Both the position numbers and the translations under genes were made by a program. Of a stretch of DNA of 64,000 nucleotides, positions 9,716-18,958 are shown in pieces. The stretch comes from JAGWRI01 sp963781765 (GTDB lineage: Bacteria; Gemmatimonadota; Gemmatimonadetes; Gemmatimonadales; Gemmatimonadaceae): positions 248,001-312,000 of the forward strand of contig CAWAHC010000016.1 of NCBI GenBank assembly GCA_963781765.1. Reading direction: 5' to 3'. Numbering within the stretch: position 1 is the stretch's first letter; each line of letters opens with the position of its first letter. The notes beneath the pieces were generated by a model. It did no database searches. It saw only the letters and a list, made by a program, of their open reading frames with translations, and was not told where the DNA came from.

Positions 9716-9730
9716 GGGATGAAAACAGCA

Positions 9731-9770
9731 CGATCGCCGGCCCCAGGTCAAACCCTGGAACCGGCGATCG
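9731..9770 (-). terminator. Intrinsic terminator after the RCC1 lipoprotein gene
   Basis: Ten-bp arms (CGATCGCCGG / CCGGCGATCG) enclose a second nested stem (CCAGG / CCTGG). On the minus strand the hairpin is followed by TGCTGTTTTC. It begins about 20 nt after the RCC1 gene stop and ends 15 nt before the class V aminotransferase ATG, so it also occupies that gene's leader. Confidence 0.7.
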
Positions 9771-9791
9771 CGCCCGCGAGGATATACGCGG

Positions 9792-11303
9792 TCAGCCGTT
9801 CGGTACGACCACCTGCTGGGGCGTCCGGGCGTATCCACCGGCGGTGCCGGTGCCCAGTTCGCCACTGTTGTCGTACCCCCAACAGTAGACGGCGCCGGTA
9901 CTGTCGAGTCCACAGACGTGGAACGAGATGCCCGCGCTTACCGACGCGAACGTCTGCGACCCGCTCACGAGCTGCGGTGTATCGGCCTGATCGGTGGAAC
10001 CGATGCCGAGCGCGCCGAAGCTCCCCGAGCCCCAGCAATAGCCGGCCCCCGCCGTGGTCACGGCGCAGGTGCTCAACTCGCCGACCGTGATCGAGGCGAA
10101 GGTGTGACCGCCTGCCACCGCGAGTGGGGTGGAACTGCTCAGCGACGCCAGACCGGTGCCGAGTTGGCCGTTCCCGGCCTGTCCCCAGCAGTAGGCGGCG
10201 CCGTTCACCGTGAGGGCGCAGGTGTGGTACACTCCGGCCGTGATCGACGCCAGTTGTAGGCCTCCCGCCACCGCTACGGGGGTGGAACTGTCGTTCGTGG
10301 TGCCGTCGCCGAGCACGCCGTAACCGTTGGATCCCCAGCAGTAGCCGGCGCCTCCAGTTGTCACACCGCACGAATAGACACCGCCGGCGCTGATGGACGC
10401 GAAGGTGAGCCCACCGGATACGAGCACCGGTGTCGGGCTGTCCTGACCGACTGCGTTATCGCCCAACTCGCCGCTCTCGTTGGCCCCCCAGCAGTACGCC
10501 GACCCGTTGGTGGCCACGCCGCAGGTGTGGGAATAGCCGGCGCTGATCATGGAGAACGCGATTCCCCCCGCCACCGCCACCGGCGTCCCGCTCGTGGCGT
10601 TGGGGGTGGAGGTGCCGAGGGCTCCCGCAGCGTTGTCGCCCCAACAGTACGCGGCGCCGGCGGCGGTGAGCGCGCACGTGTGAGAGTAGCCCGCGGTGAG
10701 CGACGCGAAGGTGAGACCGCCCGAAACCGCGAGTGGGAAGGGCGAGATGCCGGTGGTGTCGTTGCCCAACTGGCCGCTGGTGTTGCTGCCCCAGCAATAG
10801 GCCGTGCCGCCGGTGACCAGCGCGCAACTGTGGGCGAAGCCCGCCGCCACGGCGATCACCGAGACGAAGGGTTTCGTGGCCGGCGGCGTGACGGTCAGCG
10901 TGGCCGTGCCGAGAATGCCCTTGCTCGTGGCCGTGATGGTCGCCGTTCCGGTGGCGACCCCGGTGACGGTGCCCGAATCGCTGACCGTGGCGATCGAGGA
11001 GTCGCTGCTGGACCAGGTCACGGTATCGCCCGTGAGGATGGTGCTCGCGTTGTCGTAGAGCGTGACGACAAAACGCAGGGTGTCGCCGATGACGAGCGTG
11101 GTGGTGGTGGGGGCGACGCTGATCGACGCCACGACGCCCGCGCCCGGGGCCGTGGTGGTGGTGGTGGACGACTTGGAACCGCCGCAGGCGCCGAGCGCCA
11201 GCGCGACGAGCGCGGGAGCGAGCATGCGCGCGCGCTGGAACCGCGCGCGACCCGGACGATTCGACTGGCCGACTTCCTCAACGAGGCAATGCAGGGAGGG
11301 CAT
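9792..11303 (-). CDS. RCC1-repeat lipoprotein with an N-terminal BIG2 domain
   Basis: Exported protein of about 503 aa. A basic n-region is followed by MLAPALVALALGAC, a lipobox with Cys in LGAC. A Ser/Thr linker leads to a bacterial Ig-like (BIG2) domain (TTLVIGDTLRFVV to GTVTGVATGTATITA). Seven RCC1-type repeats then should close a beta-propeller. Each repeat has two Cys in the pattern HxCAL..G.AYCWG, suggesting one disulfide per blade in an extracytoplasmic setting. The start is uncertain: ATG 11303 was chosen because the basic residues before MLAP belong to the signal; ATG 11225 or TTG 11339 are alternatives. The ligand is unknown. Confidence 0.82.
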   Translation of the reverse strand: MPSLHCLVEEVGQSNRPGRARFQRARMLAPALVALALGACGGSKSSTTTTTAPGAGVVASISVAPTTTTLVIGDTLRFVVTLYDNASTILTGDTVTWSSSDSSIATVSDSGTVTGVATGTATITATSKGILGTATLTVTPPATKPFVSVIAVAAGFAHSCALVTGGTAYCWGSNTSGQLGNDTTGISPFPLAVSGGLTFASLTAGYSHTCALTAAGAAYCWGDNAAGALGTSTPNATSGTPVAVAGGIAFSMISAGYSHTCGVATNGSAYCWGANESGELGDNAVGQDSPTPVLVSGGLTFASISAGGVYSCGVTTGGAGYCWGSNGYGVLGDGTTNDSSTPVAVAGGLQLASITAGVYHTCALTVNGAAYCWGQAGNGQLGTGLASLSSSTPLAVAGGHTFASITVGELSTCAVTTAGAGYCWGSGSFGALGIGSTDQADTPQLVSGSQTFASVSAGISFHVCGLDSTGAVYCWGYDNSGELGTGTAGGYARTPQQVVVPNG

Positions 11304-11448
11304 GAGAGTGGGGTGTCGGCGTGCCCGGGGGGGACGCAACCGCTAAATCTACCCGGTCGGCGAGCCGGCGTTCCCGAGCCGGCGTGCGACTGGCGAAGGG
11401 CGCCGGAAGTGGTGAGAATATGGGGCCCAACTCACGGAGCCATCCGGC

Positions 11449-13608
11449 ATGTTGTCACACCCGATGCGTCACGTTCCGGCGACCCTCGCCATCGTCGTCG
11501 TCGCCCTCTGCACCACGGCGAGCATCGCTGCCGCACAGCAGGCCCCCAAGTATCCCGCCACGCGCAAGGACAGTGTCGTGGACGACTATTTCGGCACGAA
11601 GGTCGCCGATCCGTACCGCTGGCTCGAGGACCAGAATTCCCCGGAAGTTGCCCGCTGGGTGGAGGCGGAGAACGCCGTCACGTACAAATACCTGGACCAG
11701 ATCCCGCTGCGCGAGACCTTCCGCAAGCGGCTCACGGCGCTCTGGAACACGCCCAGCATCGGCGTGCCCACCCGCGTGGCCGGCCGGCTGTTCTACCGCA
11801 TGAACTCGGGATTGCAGAACCAGTCGGTGCTCTACGACCAGACGGACGTGCGCGGGACCCCGAGCACGCTGATCGATCCGAACACGCTCTCGGCCGACGG
11901 GTCGGTGGATCTGGCGTCGTACGCGCCTTCGCCCGATGGCCACTACCTGGCCTACGGCCTGTCGGTGGGCGGGTCGGATTGGGAAGAACTGCACGTGCGC
12001 GAACTCGCCACCGGCCGCGACCTGGCCGATACCGTGCATTGGGTGAAGTACTCCGGCGTCGCGTGGACGCGTGACGGCCACGGCTTCTTCTACACGCGAT
12101 TCCCCGCGCCGCCCAAGGATCAGGTGCTGACGGCGGCGGCGGTGAATGGCAAGATCTACTACCACACCGTGGGCACGCCCGACACGCAGGACAAGCTGAT
12201 CTACGAGCGCCCCGACCGCCCGGACTGGTACGAAGGCGCGGGCGTGACCGACGATGGCCGCTATCTGTTCATCACGCTCAATCACGGGACCAACCCCGAG
12301 AACCTGCTGTACTACGCGGACCTCCGAGACCCGATGCACCCTGACGTGGGAGCGCCGATTCGCGCCGTGAACACGTCGGACGACGCGGAGTACGCCGTGC
12401 TGGGCAACATCGGGCACACGATCTTCGTCCAGACCACGAAGAACGCGCCGAACCGGCGCATCGTCGCGATGGTTCTCCCGGACACGTCACTCGCGCACGC
12501 GACCACCGTGGTACCGGAGACCAAGAACAACATCCAGCAGGCGTTGATCGCGGGCGACCGCGTCGTGGTACAGACCCTGGAGGACGTGCAGAGCCACGTG
12601 CGGATGTACGCCGCCGACGGGAAGCTCGTCGACCAGGTGTCGTTGCCGGGGATCGGCGCCGTGGGCGGGCTGAGCGGGCGCGCCGACCGTCCGGAACTGT
12701 TCTACGCGTTCTCGTCGTATCTGGCGCCGACCACGGTGTACCACTACGACTTCACCACGAAGAAGACGACCGTGTTCAGTCCGCTGGCGCGGAAGACGCT
12801 GTTCGACGCCTCGCCGTACGAGACGAAGCAGGTGTTCTACCGGTCGAAGGACGGCACGCGGGTGCCGATGTTCATCACCATGAAGAAGGGCACGGTGCTC
12901 GACGGCTCGCACCCGACCATTCTCTATGCGTACGGCGGGTTCGACATCGCCACCCTGCCCGGCTACAGCCCGACGGTGGCCGTGTGGCTGGAGCACGGCG
13001 GGATCTACGCCGTGGCCAATATCCGCGGCGGGAGCGAATACGGCGAGGCCTGGCACCACGCCGGCCGCCTGGACAAGAAGCAGAACGTCTTCGACGACTT
13101 CGCGTGGGCGGCGAAGTACCTGATCGCGCAGAAGTACACGTCGCCCAAGCATCTGGCCATCCACGGGTATTCCAACGGCGGGCTGCTGGTGGGCGCCACG
13201 GAGGAACAACATCCCGAACTGTTCGCGGCCGCGTACCCGGGCGCCGGGGTGATGGACATGCTGCGCTACCAGAAGTTCAGCGCCGGCATCGGCTGGGTGC
13301 CGGAATACGGGTCGTCCGATAATCCCGAACAATTCAAGTACCTGATCAAGTTCTCACCGGTGCACAACGCCAAGCCCGGCAAGTGCTATCCGGCCACCAT
13401 CGTCACGACCGCCGACCATGACGATCGCGTGGTACCCGGCCACTCGTTCAAATTCACGGCGGCGATGCAGGCGGCCCAGAGCTGCCACCGGCCGATTCTG
13501 ATCCGCGTCGAGACCAAGACGAGCCACGGCTACATGCCCACCGACAAGCGGATCGCGCAGCTCGCGGACGTCTGGGCGTTCACCGGATGGGAAACCGGGA
13601 TGCGATAG
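11449..13608 (+). CDS. Prolyl oligopeptidase (S9A), exported
   Basis: Serine peptidase of 719 aa cutting after proline in small peptides. It has an N-terminal signal (ATLAIVVVALCTTASIAAAQQ), so it is periplasmic or secreted, unlike cytosolic animal homologues. The N-terminal part DDYFGTKVADPYRWLED is the S9A hallmark, and a seven-bladed propeller follows. The catalytic domain holds Ser575 in GYSNGG, Asp658 in DHDDRVVPGHS and His693 in KTSHGY. Spacing matches the family. ATG 11449 is preceded by ACGGAG; ATG 11464 is possible. A strong hairpin at 13645-13677 ends the unit. Confidence 0.93.
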   Translation: MLSHPMRHVPATLAIVVVALCTTASIAAAQQAPKYPATRKDSVVDDYFGTKVADPYRWLEDQNSPEVARWVEAENAVTYKYLDQIPLRETFRKRLTALWNTPSIGVPTRVAGRLFYRMNSGLQNQSVLYDQTDVRGTPSTLIDPNTLSADGSVDLASYAPSPDGHYLAYGLSVGGSDWEELHVRELATGRDLADTVHWVKYSGVAWTRDGHGFFYTRFPAPPKDQVLTAAAVNGKIYYHTVGTPDTQDKLIYERPDRPDWYEGAGVTDDGRYLFITLNHGTNPENLLYYADLRDPMHPDVGAPIRAVNTSDDAEYAVLGNIGHTIFVQTTKNAPNRRIVAMVLPDTSLAHATTVVPETKNNIQQALIAGDRVVVQTLEDVQSHVRMYAADGKLVDQVSLPGIGAVGGLSGRADRPELFYAFSSYLAPTTVYHYDFTTKKTTVFSPLARKTLFDASPYETKQVFYRSKDGTRVPMFITMKKGTVLDGSHPTILYAYGGFDIATLPGYSPTVAVWLEHGGIYAVANIRGGSEYGEAWHHAGRLDKKQNVFDDFAWAAKYLIAQKYTSPKHLAIHGYSNGGLLVGATEEQHPELFAAAYPGAGVMDMLRYQKFSAGIGWVPEYGSSDNPEQFKYLIKFSPVHNAKPGKCYPATIVTTADHDDRVVPGHSFKFTAAMQAAQSCHRPILIRVETKTSHGYMPTDKRIAQLADVWAFTGWETGMR

Positions 13609-13644
13609 CCGCATCCGGAAACACACATCACGTGGCCACGCCAC

Positions 13645-13677
13645 GCAGGGTCTCCCCGCGCATCCGGGAGACCCTGC
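13645..13677 (+). terminator. Hairpin terminator after prolyl oligopeptidase
   Basis: Twelve-bp perfect stem (GCAGGGTCTCCC / GGGAGACCCTGC) with a 9-nt loop, about 37 nt after the stop and 37 nt before the next start. Only two T residues follow, so termination may need Rho or other help. Confidence 0.6.
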
Positions 13678-13714
13678 TTGCGCACCATCCACTCCCTCAT
13701 TCAAGATTGGAGTC

Positions 13715-16693
13715 GTGTCCGTTTCCCCTCGCGAGCAGAACGTCGGCCCGATCTCCGACGCGTCCATCTCCGTCAAGCTGCCGCTGTTCATCGGCGCGTT
13801 GATCGCGCTGGTGATCGCGATCAATACGTGGGGCGACTACAGCACCCGGGTGTCCGCGGACGGCGCACAGGCCACGGCGCGACTCACCACCGTCTCCAAC
13901 GAATTCGTGGACATGCTGGAGTTGTCGCGCCAGGAGTACGCGGCCCACATGGCATCGCTCGCGCAGGCCGCCTCGCTCCGGGAGGTACTTCGGACACGGC
14001 CGGCCCGCCTGCCCACGGCGGCGACGGACGCGCTGGGCAAGCTGCGGCTCATCTCGCCGACGTCGATCGTGGAACTCCACGACGCGTCGGGTGCCGTGGT
14101 CGTGTCCGTTCCCGAACGCAACGCCGCGGGCACCCTGACCTTCCGCGAGGGGCTGCGGCAACGGGCCGCCGGTACCGACTCCGTCGTCGTCGGACGCCTG
14201 CAGGTGTCGGGAACGACGCCGTTCATTCCGGTGGCGATGCGCGTGACGGACGGCCCGCGCGTGGTGGGATACCTGGTGCAGTGGCGCCCGGTGTTGCCGC
14301 CGCCCGTGTCGTGGCGTCAGGTGGCCGTGCTCATTGGCGGCGGCGGCCAGCTCTACGTCGGCAACGCCGACGACAGCGTATGGACCGACCTCACGTCGCC
14401 CGCGCCCCCGCCCCCCGTTCGGCCATCGGCAACTTCCGTCCTCCAGAACTACCGGCGGCCGGGCGCCGGCGAGATGCTCGCCGTGGCCAAAGTGGTTCCG
14501 AAAACGCCGTGGGCCGTGGTCGTTGCATTCCCCGCCGATTCGGTACTGGCGTCGGCCGTCGAGGACATGCACCGGCTGGTGGTCGTGAATGCGCTGACGC
14601 TGCTGCTCGGACTGGTCGGCGCATGGCTGCTGAGCCGGCGCTTCACGAAGCGGCTGGCCCGCCTGACCTCGGCCGCCGAGTCGATGGGCGTCGATGAGAG
14701 TGCCCGCGGCGCCGACTTGCCCGGAACCGGCGACGAGGTGTCCCGGCTCTCCAGTGCCTTCGCGGCGATGCGGGCCCGGGTCCAGCAGGCACTGAACGCC
14801 TCGGCTGTCTCCGAGCAACTCTACCGCAACCTGTTCGAATCCGTCCCCACCCCGCTGTACGTCGTTGATGCCGAGACCCTGCAGTTCCTGGCCGTGAACA
14901 CGGCCGCGGTGGATCACTACGGGTACCGCCGCGAGGAATTTCTCGCCATGACGTTGCGCGACATCCGGCCGCCGGAGGACGTGCCACGCCTCGAAACGAC
15001 CGTCCGCGAAATGGGCGACCGGCCGCAGCCGCATGGGCTGTGGCGCCACTTTCTCAAGGACGGCACTCCAATCACCGTTGAGGTCGTGGCGCACACCCTC
15101 ACGTTCAACGGCCGGCCGGCCGTGCTCACGCTCGCCACCGACGTCACCGCTCGTGACCACGCGGCCGTGGCGCTGCGGCGCTCCGAGGAGCGCTACCGGC
15201 GTCTGATCCAGGAGGCCCCGTATGGCATCGAACTCACCGGGATCGACGGGTGGATTCTCGACGCGAATCCTGCCCTGGCGCGCATGCTCGGGTACGCGAA
15301 CCCCGACGAGCTGATCGGGCGCAGCATCCTCGACGTGTACGTGGACGCCGCCGAACGCGAAACGAGCCTGCGCGACGTGCTGGCCACCGGGACGGCGCGG
15401 CGTGACTCGATCCAGTGGCGCCGGCGCGACGGACGGGTGATCGCCGTCCGCTTCAGCGCGCGGCTCGTCCACGATTCCGAGCGTGGCGATCCCTATATCG
15501 AGACGATGGTGGAGGACGTCACCGAGCGCCTGCTGCTGGAGGCCCAGGTCCACCAATCGCAGAAGATGGAGGCGATCGGGCAGCTGGCCGGCGGGATCGC
15601 GCACGACTTCAACAATCTGCTCACCGTGATCCTGACCACGACCGAACTCCTGCTCGACAGCGAGGCGGCCGACGGCCCGCTGCACGCGGAGTTGCAGGAC
15701 GTGTACCGGAGCGCCCAGCGCGGTGCCGACCTCACCCGGCAGCTCCTGGCGTTCAGCCGCCGTCAGGTGCTGAGCATCCACCCGATGAGCGTCAACCAGC
15801 TGATCGGCGGCGTGGAGCGGCTCCTGCGGCGGGTGCTGGGTGAGGACATCGAACTCCGGGTAGCCCCCGCCGCAGCATCGGACATCGTGCGGGCCGATGC
15901 CGGCCAACTCGAGCAGGTCCTGATGAACCTGGCCGTGAACGCGCGCGACGCCATGCCGAACGGCGGCAAGTTGACGATCGCGACGACGCAGGTCGATCTC
16001 AGCGAGGAGGTCCGCGAGCAGCAGGTCGCGATGCCCGCCGGCCCGTATGTGATGATCACGGTGAGCGACACCGGCGAGGGGATGCCACCCGAGGTCAAGG
16101 AGCACGTGTTCGAACCGTTCTTCACGACGAAGGGGCGGGACAAGGGTACCGGACTCGGGCTGGCCACGGTGTACGGTATCGTCAAGCAGTTGAGCGGGTT
16201 CGTATGGGTGTACAGCGAAGTCGGGCAGGGCACGAGCTTCAAGATCTACCTGCCCCGCGTGGAAGACGCGCCACGTGCGCCGGCCGCGCCCGGCGCGCGC
16301 CGGACCGAGCTGGACGGCATCGAGACGGTGCTGCTGGCCGAAGACGAACCCGGGATTCGAAGCCTGCTCACGCGCGTGCTGTCCAGTCGCGGATACACGG
16401 TCCTCGCCGCCGCGAGCGGGGAAGAGGCGCTCGCCCACGCCACGGCGCACGCCGAACCGATCCAGCTGCTGGTGACCGACGTCGTGATGGCGGGCATGAG
16501 CGGCCCCACCCTGGCCCTGGCGGTGGCCGAGCGGCACCCCGAAGCGCGCGTGCTCTTCGTCTCCGGCTACACCGACGAAGCGGTGGTGGCCCGCGGGCTG
16601 GCCGCCGGCAAGGTGTCATTCCTGCAGAAGCCGTTCACGCACAACGTGTTTCTGCTCAAGGTGCGTGACGTGCTGAACGAAGGTCGGGAGTGA
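13715..16693 (+). CDS. Hybrid sensor histidine kinase with two PAS domains and a receiver
   Basis: Membrane signal transducer of 992 aa. TM1 (SVKLPLFIGALIALVIAIN) is followed by a periplasmic Cache-like sensor of about 230 aa, TM2 (VVVNALTLLLGLVGAWLLS) and HAMP. Two PAS domains start near residues 370 and 495. HisKA has the phosphoacceptor His near 630 (GGIAHDFNNLL) and the HATPase has GTGLGLATVYGIVKQ. A C-terminal receiver carries Asp near 922 (LLVTDVVMAGMSG) and the switch Lys in FLQKPF. Start is GTG with GGAG only 2 nt away, so the true start is uncertain. No partner regulator is adjacent; the receiver probably passes phosphate to an unlinked protein. Confidence 0.9.
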   Translation: MSVSPREQNVGPISDASISVKLPLFIGALIALVIAINTWGDYSTRVSADGAQATARLTTVSNEFVDMLELSRQEYAAHMASLAQAASLREVLRTRPARLPTAATDALGKLRLISPTSIVELHDASGAVVVSVPERNAAGTLTFREGLRQRAAGTDSVVVGRLQVSGTTPFIPVAMRVTDGPRVVGYLVQWRPVLPPPVSWRQVAVLIGGGGQLYVGNADDSVWTDLTSPAPPPPVRPSATSVLQNYRRPGAGEMLAVAKVVPKTPWAVVVAFPADSVLASAVEDMHRLVVVNALTLLLGLVGAWLLSRRFTKRLARLTSAAESMGVDESARGADLPGTGDEVSRLSSAFAAMRARVQQALNASAVSEQLYRNLFESVPTPLYVVDAETLQFLAVNTAAVDHYGYRREEFLAMTLRDIRPPEDVPRLETTVREMGDRPQPHGLWRHFLKDGTPITVEVVAHTLTFNGRPAVLTLATDVTARDHAAVALRRSEERYRRLIQEAPYGIELTGIDGWILDANPALARMLGYANPDELIGRSILDVYVDAAERETSLRDVLATGTARRDSIQWRRRDGRVIAVRFSARLVHDSERGDPYIETMVEDVTERLLLEAQVHQSQKMEAIGQLAGGIAHDFNNLLTVILTTTELLLDSEAADGPLHAELQDVYRSAQRGADLTRQLLAFSRRQVLSIHPMSVNQLIGGVERLLRRVLGEDIELRVAPAAASDIVRADAGQLEQVLMNLAVNARDAMPNGGKLTIATTQVDLSEEVREQQVAMPAGPYVMITVSDTGEGMPPEVKEHVFEPFFTTKGRDKGTGLGLATVYGIVKQLSGFVWVYSEVGQGTSFKIYLPRVEDAPRAPAAPGARRTELDGIETVLLAEDEPGIRSLLTRVLSSRGYTVLAAASGEEALAHATAHAEPIQLLVTDVVMAGMSGPTLALAVAERHPEARVLFVSGYTDEAVVARGLAAGKVSFLQKPFTHNVFLLKVRDVLNEGRE

Positions 16694-16700
16694 GGGGCTG

Positions 16701-16737
16701 GTGAGGCGGTGACGGTCCCACCGCTTCACCGCCTCAC
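16701..16737. repeat. Inverted repeat (GTGAGGCGGTGA family, copy 1), probable bidirectional terminator
   Basis: Perfect 12-bp arms GTGAGGCGGTGA / TCACCGCCTCAC around a 13-nt loop, between the convergent kinase gene and CHRD gene. The left arm is identical to 23982-23993 in the second convergent gap. Both copies also share CCGCTTCAC on the 3' side. Confidence 0.6.
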
Positions 16738-16774
16738 ACTTCCCTGACGTCCTACCTCACCCCCGCCCCCGCTC

Positions 16775-17251
16775 TCACATCCCCTTCTCGATCTGCCCCC
16801 GGACCTCGCCGCCCGGATGCGCGGCGGTGTGCACGTTCACGTACGCGTTGCCGTTTGCGAGCAGTGTCTTGAGCGAGTCGCCCGAAACACCCTTGCTGAC
16901 CTCCTTGCTCAGATCGATGTACCCCTCTGCCAGCGTGCCGGCGGCCACCTTCTTGATCTCGAAGCCGTAGGCCGGTGGGCCCGACGCGCCCTTGGCACCC
17001 ACGTGAATGTGCGCCATCGTGGCCGGACCCGAGAGCCCGAGCACCGTCACGGTGTAGCGCAGCCGGTTGCCGTCGAGCACGAACGTGGCCGTTCCGGTGG
17101 CCGTGGACGTGTTCGGCGGCGTCTCGCTGGCGCCGTTCATCTGCGCTTCGTAGCGGATTGCCTGCGGCGCCGCTGGCGCCGGCCGAACCGGCACGCTCCA
17201 GGCGCCAATTGCCACGAGGGAGACTGCCAGACCGATCGTTTGAAGTTTCAT
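16775..17251 (-). CDS. Exported CHRD-domain protein
   Basis: Protein of 158 aa. A signal peptide (LQTIGLAVSLVAIGAWSVPV) is followed by one CHRD domain, named for the chordin repeat. Typical features are ETPPNTSTATGTATFVLDG, LSGPATMAHIHVGAKG and AYVNVHTAAHPGGEVRGQI. The His residues in MAHIHVG and VHTAAHPGGE are conserved in bacterial CHRD proteins; their role is not known to me. GGAGTGA precedes the ATG. The gap of 348 nt and a hairpin upstream suggest its own promoter. Confidence 0.88.
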   Translation of the reverse strand: MKLQTIGLAVSLVAIGAWSVPVRPAPAAPQAIRYEAQMNGASETPPNTSTATGTATFVLDGNRLRYTVTVLGLSGPATMAHIHVGAKGASGPPAYGFEIKKVAAGTLAEGYIDLSKEVSKGVSGDSLKTLLANGNAYVNVHTAAHPGGEVRGQIEKGM

Positions 17252-17599
17252 GGGTCACTCCGGGGTTTGGATGCGGAACACACTGCGGTGGTTGGGCCCG
17301 AGTTGGCCGCGACCCCGCCGAACAGGAAACGCCCCACAGGACGACGAACATAACGCGCACTCGCCCAAGGTGGCCTCCGGACAACCAGACGCCGAAGCGC
17401 CACGTACCCTGGAACAGGATCCGTAGGCGACCGCAGCGCCCCCGCGAGTACCGACCCGCGGGGCACGCGACCCGTCATCTCGGGACACGCGATGTCGAGT
17501 CAGCCAACGACCAGTACCCCAGCTTCGCGCCGGAGTGCCCCGCGCGCCACTCCGGCGCTACCGCCGCACGTGGTGGCGTTCAGCCCGGCGGCGGCAGCG
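17252..17599. other. Intergenic region, 348 nt, no gene seen
   Basis: Lies between the CYTH gene stop and the CHRD gene start, both on the minus strand. It holds the hairpin at 17527-17558 and the CHRD SD site at its left end. ORFs crossing it lack family features. I saw no convincing -35/-10 pair. Confidence 0.5.
17527..17558 (-). terminator. Hairpin after the CYTH gene
   Basis: Perfect 11-bp arms (GCGCCGGAGTG / CACTCCGGCGC) and a 10-nt loop, 42 nt after the CYTH stop. No T-tract follows. Confidence 0.45.
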
Positions 17600-18079
17600 C
17601 TACGGCCGATCGCCCCACTCCGCGAACGGATGCACGGCGAGGTTGGCGTTGAAGTAGCGCGGGTCGTCCGACACCTCGCGCCCCACCCAGGGCGGCGGGT
17701 CCACCTCGGCCTCCGCGGCGGGCAGCTCGACCTCGGCCAGCAACAGGCCGGCGTTCGCACCCTCGAATACGTCCACCTCCCACGTGCGACCGGCGTACGG
17801 CACGCGGTAGCGCACCTTCTCGATGAGCGGGGTGGTGCATAGGGTGTCGAGCATCTCGTCCGCATCGGCCAGCGGAATCGCGTACTCGAACTCCAGGCGC
17901 GTGATGCCCGACGTGCGGCCCTTGATGGTGAGATAGCCGCGGTCTCCGGCCACGCGCACCCGGACCACGGGCGACGGGAAGGTGGCGAGATAACCCTGGC
18001 GGTAGCGCACACCGGCGGCCGGATCGGCGTGCCAGGCCTCGCGGTGCACCAGAAATTTGCGCTCGATCTCGGTCGCCAT
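17600..18079 (-). CDS. CYTH-domain protein (inorganic triphosphatase-type)
   Basis: Cytoplasmic protein of 159 aa. It has the ExExK motif at residues 4-8 (EIERKF), then RYRQGYL, the R-x-R strand VRVRVAG and LTIKG, the E-x-E pattern LEFEYAI, VDVFEG and LAEVELP. This is the complete set of charged strands that lines a triphosphate tunnel. Stand-alone bacterial CYTH proteins are commonly tripolyphosphatases, thiamine-triphosphatases or class IV adenylate cyclases; sequence alone does not decide. GAGG precedes the ATG. It follows a second, divergent CYTH-like gene by 63 nt. Confidence 0.88.
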   Translation of the reverse strand: MATEIERKFLVHREAWHADPAAGVRYRQGYLATFPSPVVRVRVAGDRGYLTIKGRTSGITRLEFEYAIPLADADEMLDTLCTTPLIEKVRYRVPYAGRTWEVDVFEGANAGLLLAEVELPAAEAEVDPPPWVGREVSDDPRYFNANLAVHPFAEWGDRP

Positions 18080-18142
18080 GTCTGCCTCGGAAGGTGATCC
18101 CGAAGCGGAAATGTAGCCCCCCCGGCCGACCGGCGGTCTCGC

Positions 18143-18832
18143 TCAGAGCACGGGCAGGGCGCGAGGCTCCGACGAATGGTCGGGGAGTCCCAGGATGCGC
18201 TTCAGCGTACTCGGATAGTCCTCGTTGTCCGCGGAGTCGAGGCCGAGTTCGCGAAGGGAGGCGAGCACCCGCTGTCGATCGGTGTCTTCCACCGACACCG
18301 TGTTCCACCGGTGGCGTCCGATGGTGAACTGCGCGCGCTCGCCCTGGCAGGGACCGATGGCGATCGACATGCGGCGCTTGGTGAGCGTCACGATGCGGAG
18401 TGCGCGATGCGGCACCACGACGCGATACAGCAGATCGCTGAGCGAAAGCGGTGGGGTGTCGGCGGCCGGAGCCGGAATGCCCCACGCGCTGCAGGCCGTG
18501 GCCAGCACAGAGGCATCGATCGGGAACTCAGCGGTCAGCACGGGGCGCCACAGCTGGAGTCCGGTGTCGTCGACCTGTTCGAGCCGTTTGATGTCGAGCA
18601 GCCCATCGCGGACCTTCACACTGTGCGGCGAGAGCAGCGACAGCAGATAGGTCTGCTCGACGGCCGGCGCGCCGCCCACGACGTCTTCGGCCGGGGACAC
18701 GCCGAACGTCCGCTCGAATACCCGCCATTCCCAGCGCGGGTGGACGACGGACTCCGCAAGGCGCGGTATGTCGAACTGTGGGTACGCTCCGCTCGGATTC
18801 TCGTCGGCAGTCACGGCAAGTCCCATGGTCAT
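18143..18832 (-). CDS. Divergent CYTH-like protein
   Basis: Protein of about 229 aa with no signal peptide. The charged strands come in the same order as in CYTH proteins: WEWRVF (weak ExExK position), SVKVRDGLLDIK (R-x-R...LxIK position), LTAEFPI, TLTKRRMSIAIG, GERAQF, VSVEDTD and a final LGLDSADNEDYPSTLK resembling the closing SY..LL of CYTH. This reading is my inference and is supported by the next gene being an orthodox CYTH protein. ATG 18832 was chosen; ATG 18826 is also possible, and AGGAGG lies about 15 nt upstream. It may act on polyphosphate or nucleotides. Confidence 0.6.
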   Translation of the reverse strand: MTMGLAVTADENPSGAYPQFDIPRLAESVVHPRWEWRVFERTFGVSPAEDVVGGAPAVEQTYLLSLLSPHSVKVRDGLLDIKRLEQVDDTGLQLWRPVLTAEFPIDASVLATACSAWGIPAPAADTPPLSLSDLLYRVVVPHRALRIVTLTKRRMSIAIGPCQGERAQFTIGRHRWNTVSVEDTDRQRVLASLRELGLDSADNEDYPSTLKRILGLPDHSSEPRALPVL

Positions 18833-18958
18833 GGCCCGTACAATGGTCCCTCCTGGCGGCCCGCTCCATAAGGAAGTCTCCGGGCGTGGCGTCAGGGAAT
18901 TCCGACACAAGTCACGGGATTTGTCGGACGCCGTCCCGCAACCGCCATACCGGATGGT

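Noticed and set aside
10000..10800. Apparent DNA repeats in the RCC1 gene, considered as a tandem or mobile repeat
   Set aside because: The periodicity follows the RCC1 protein repeats in frame and the DNA is diverged between units.
17248..17490. Short minus-strand frames in the 348-nt gap before the CHRD gene
   Set aside because: No SD, no hydrophobic or domain pattern, and they overlap each other in different frames.
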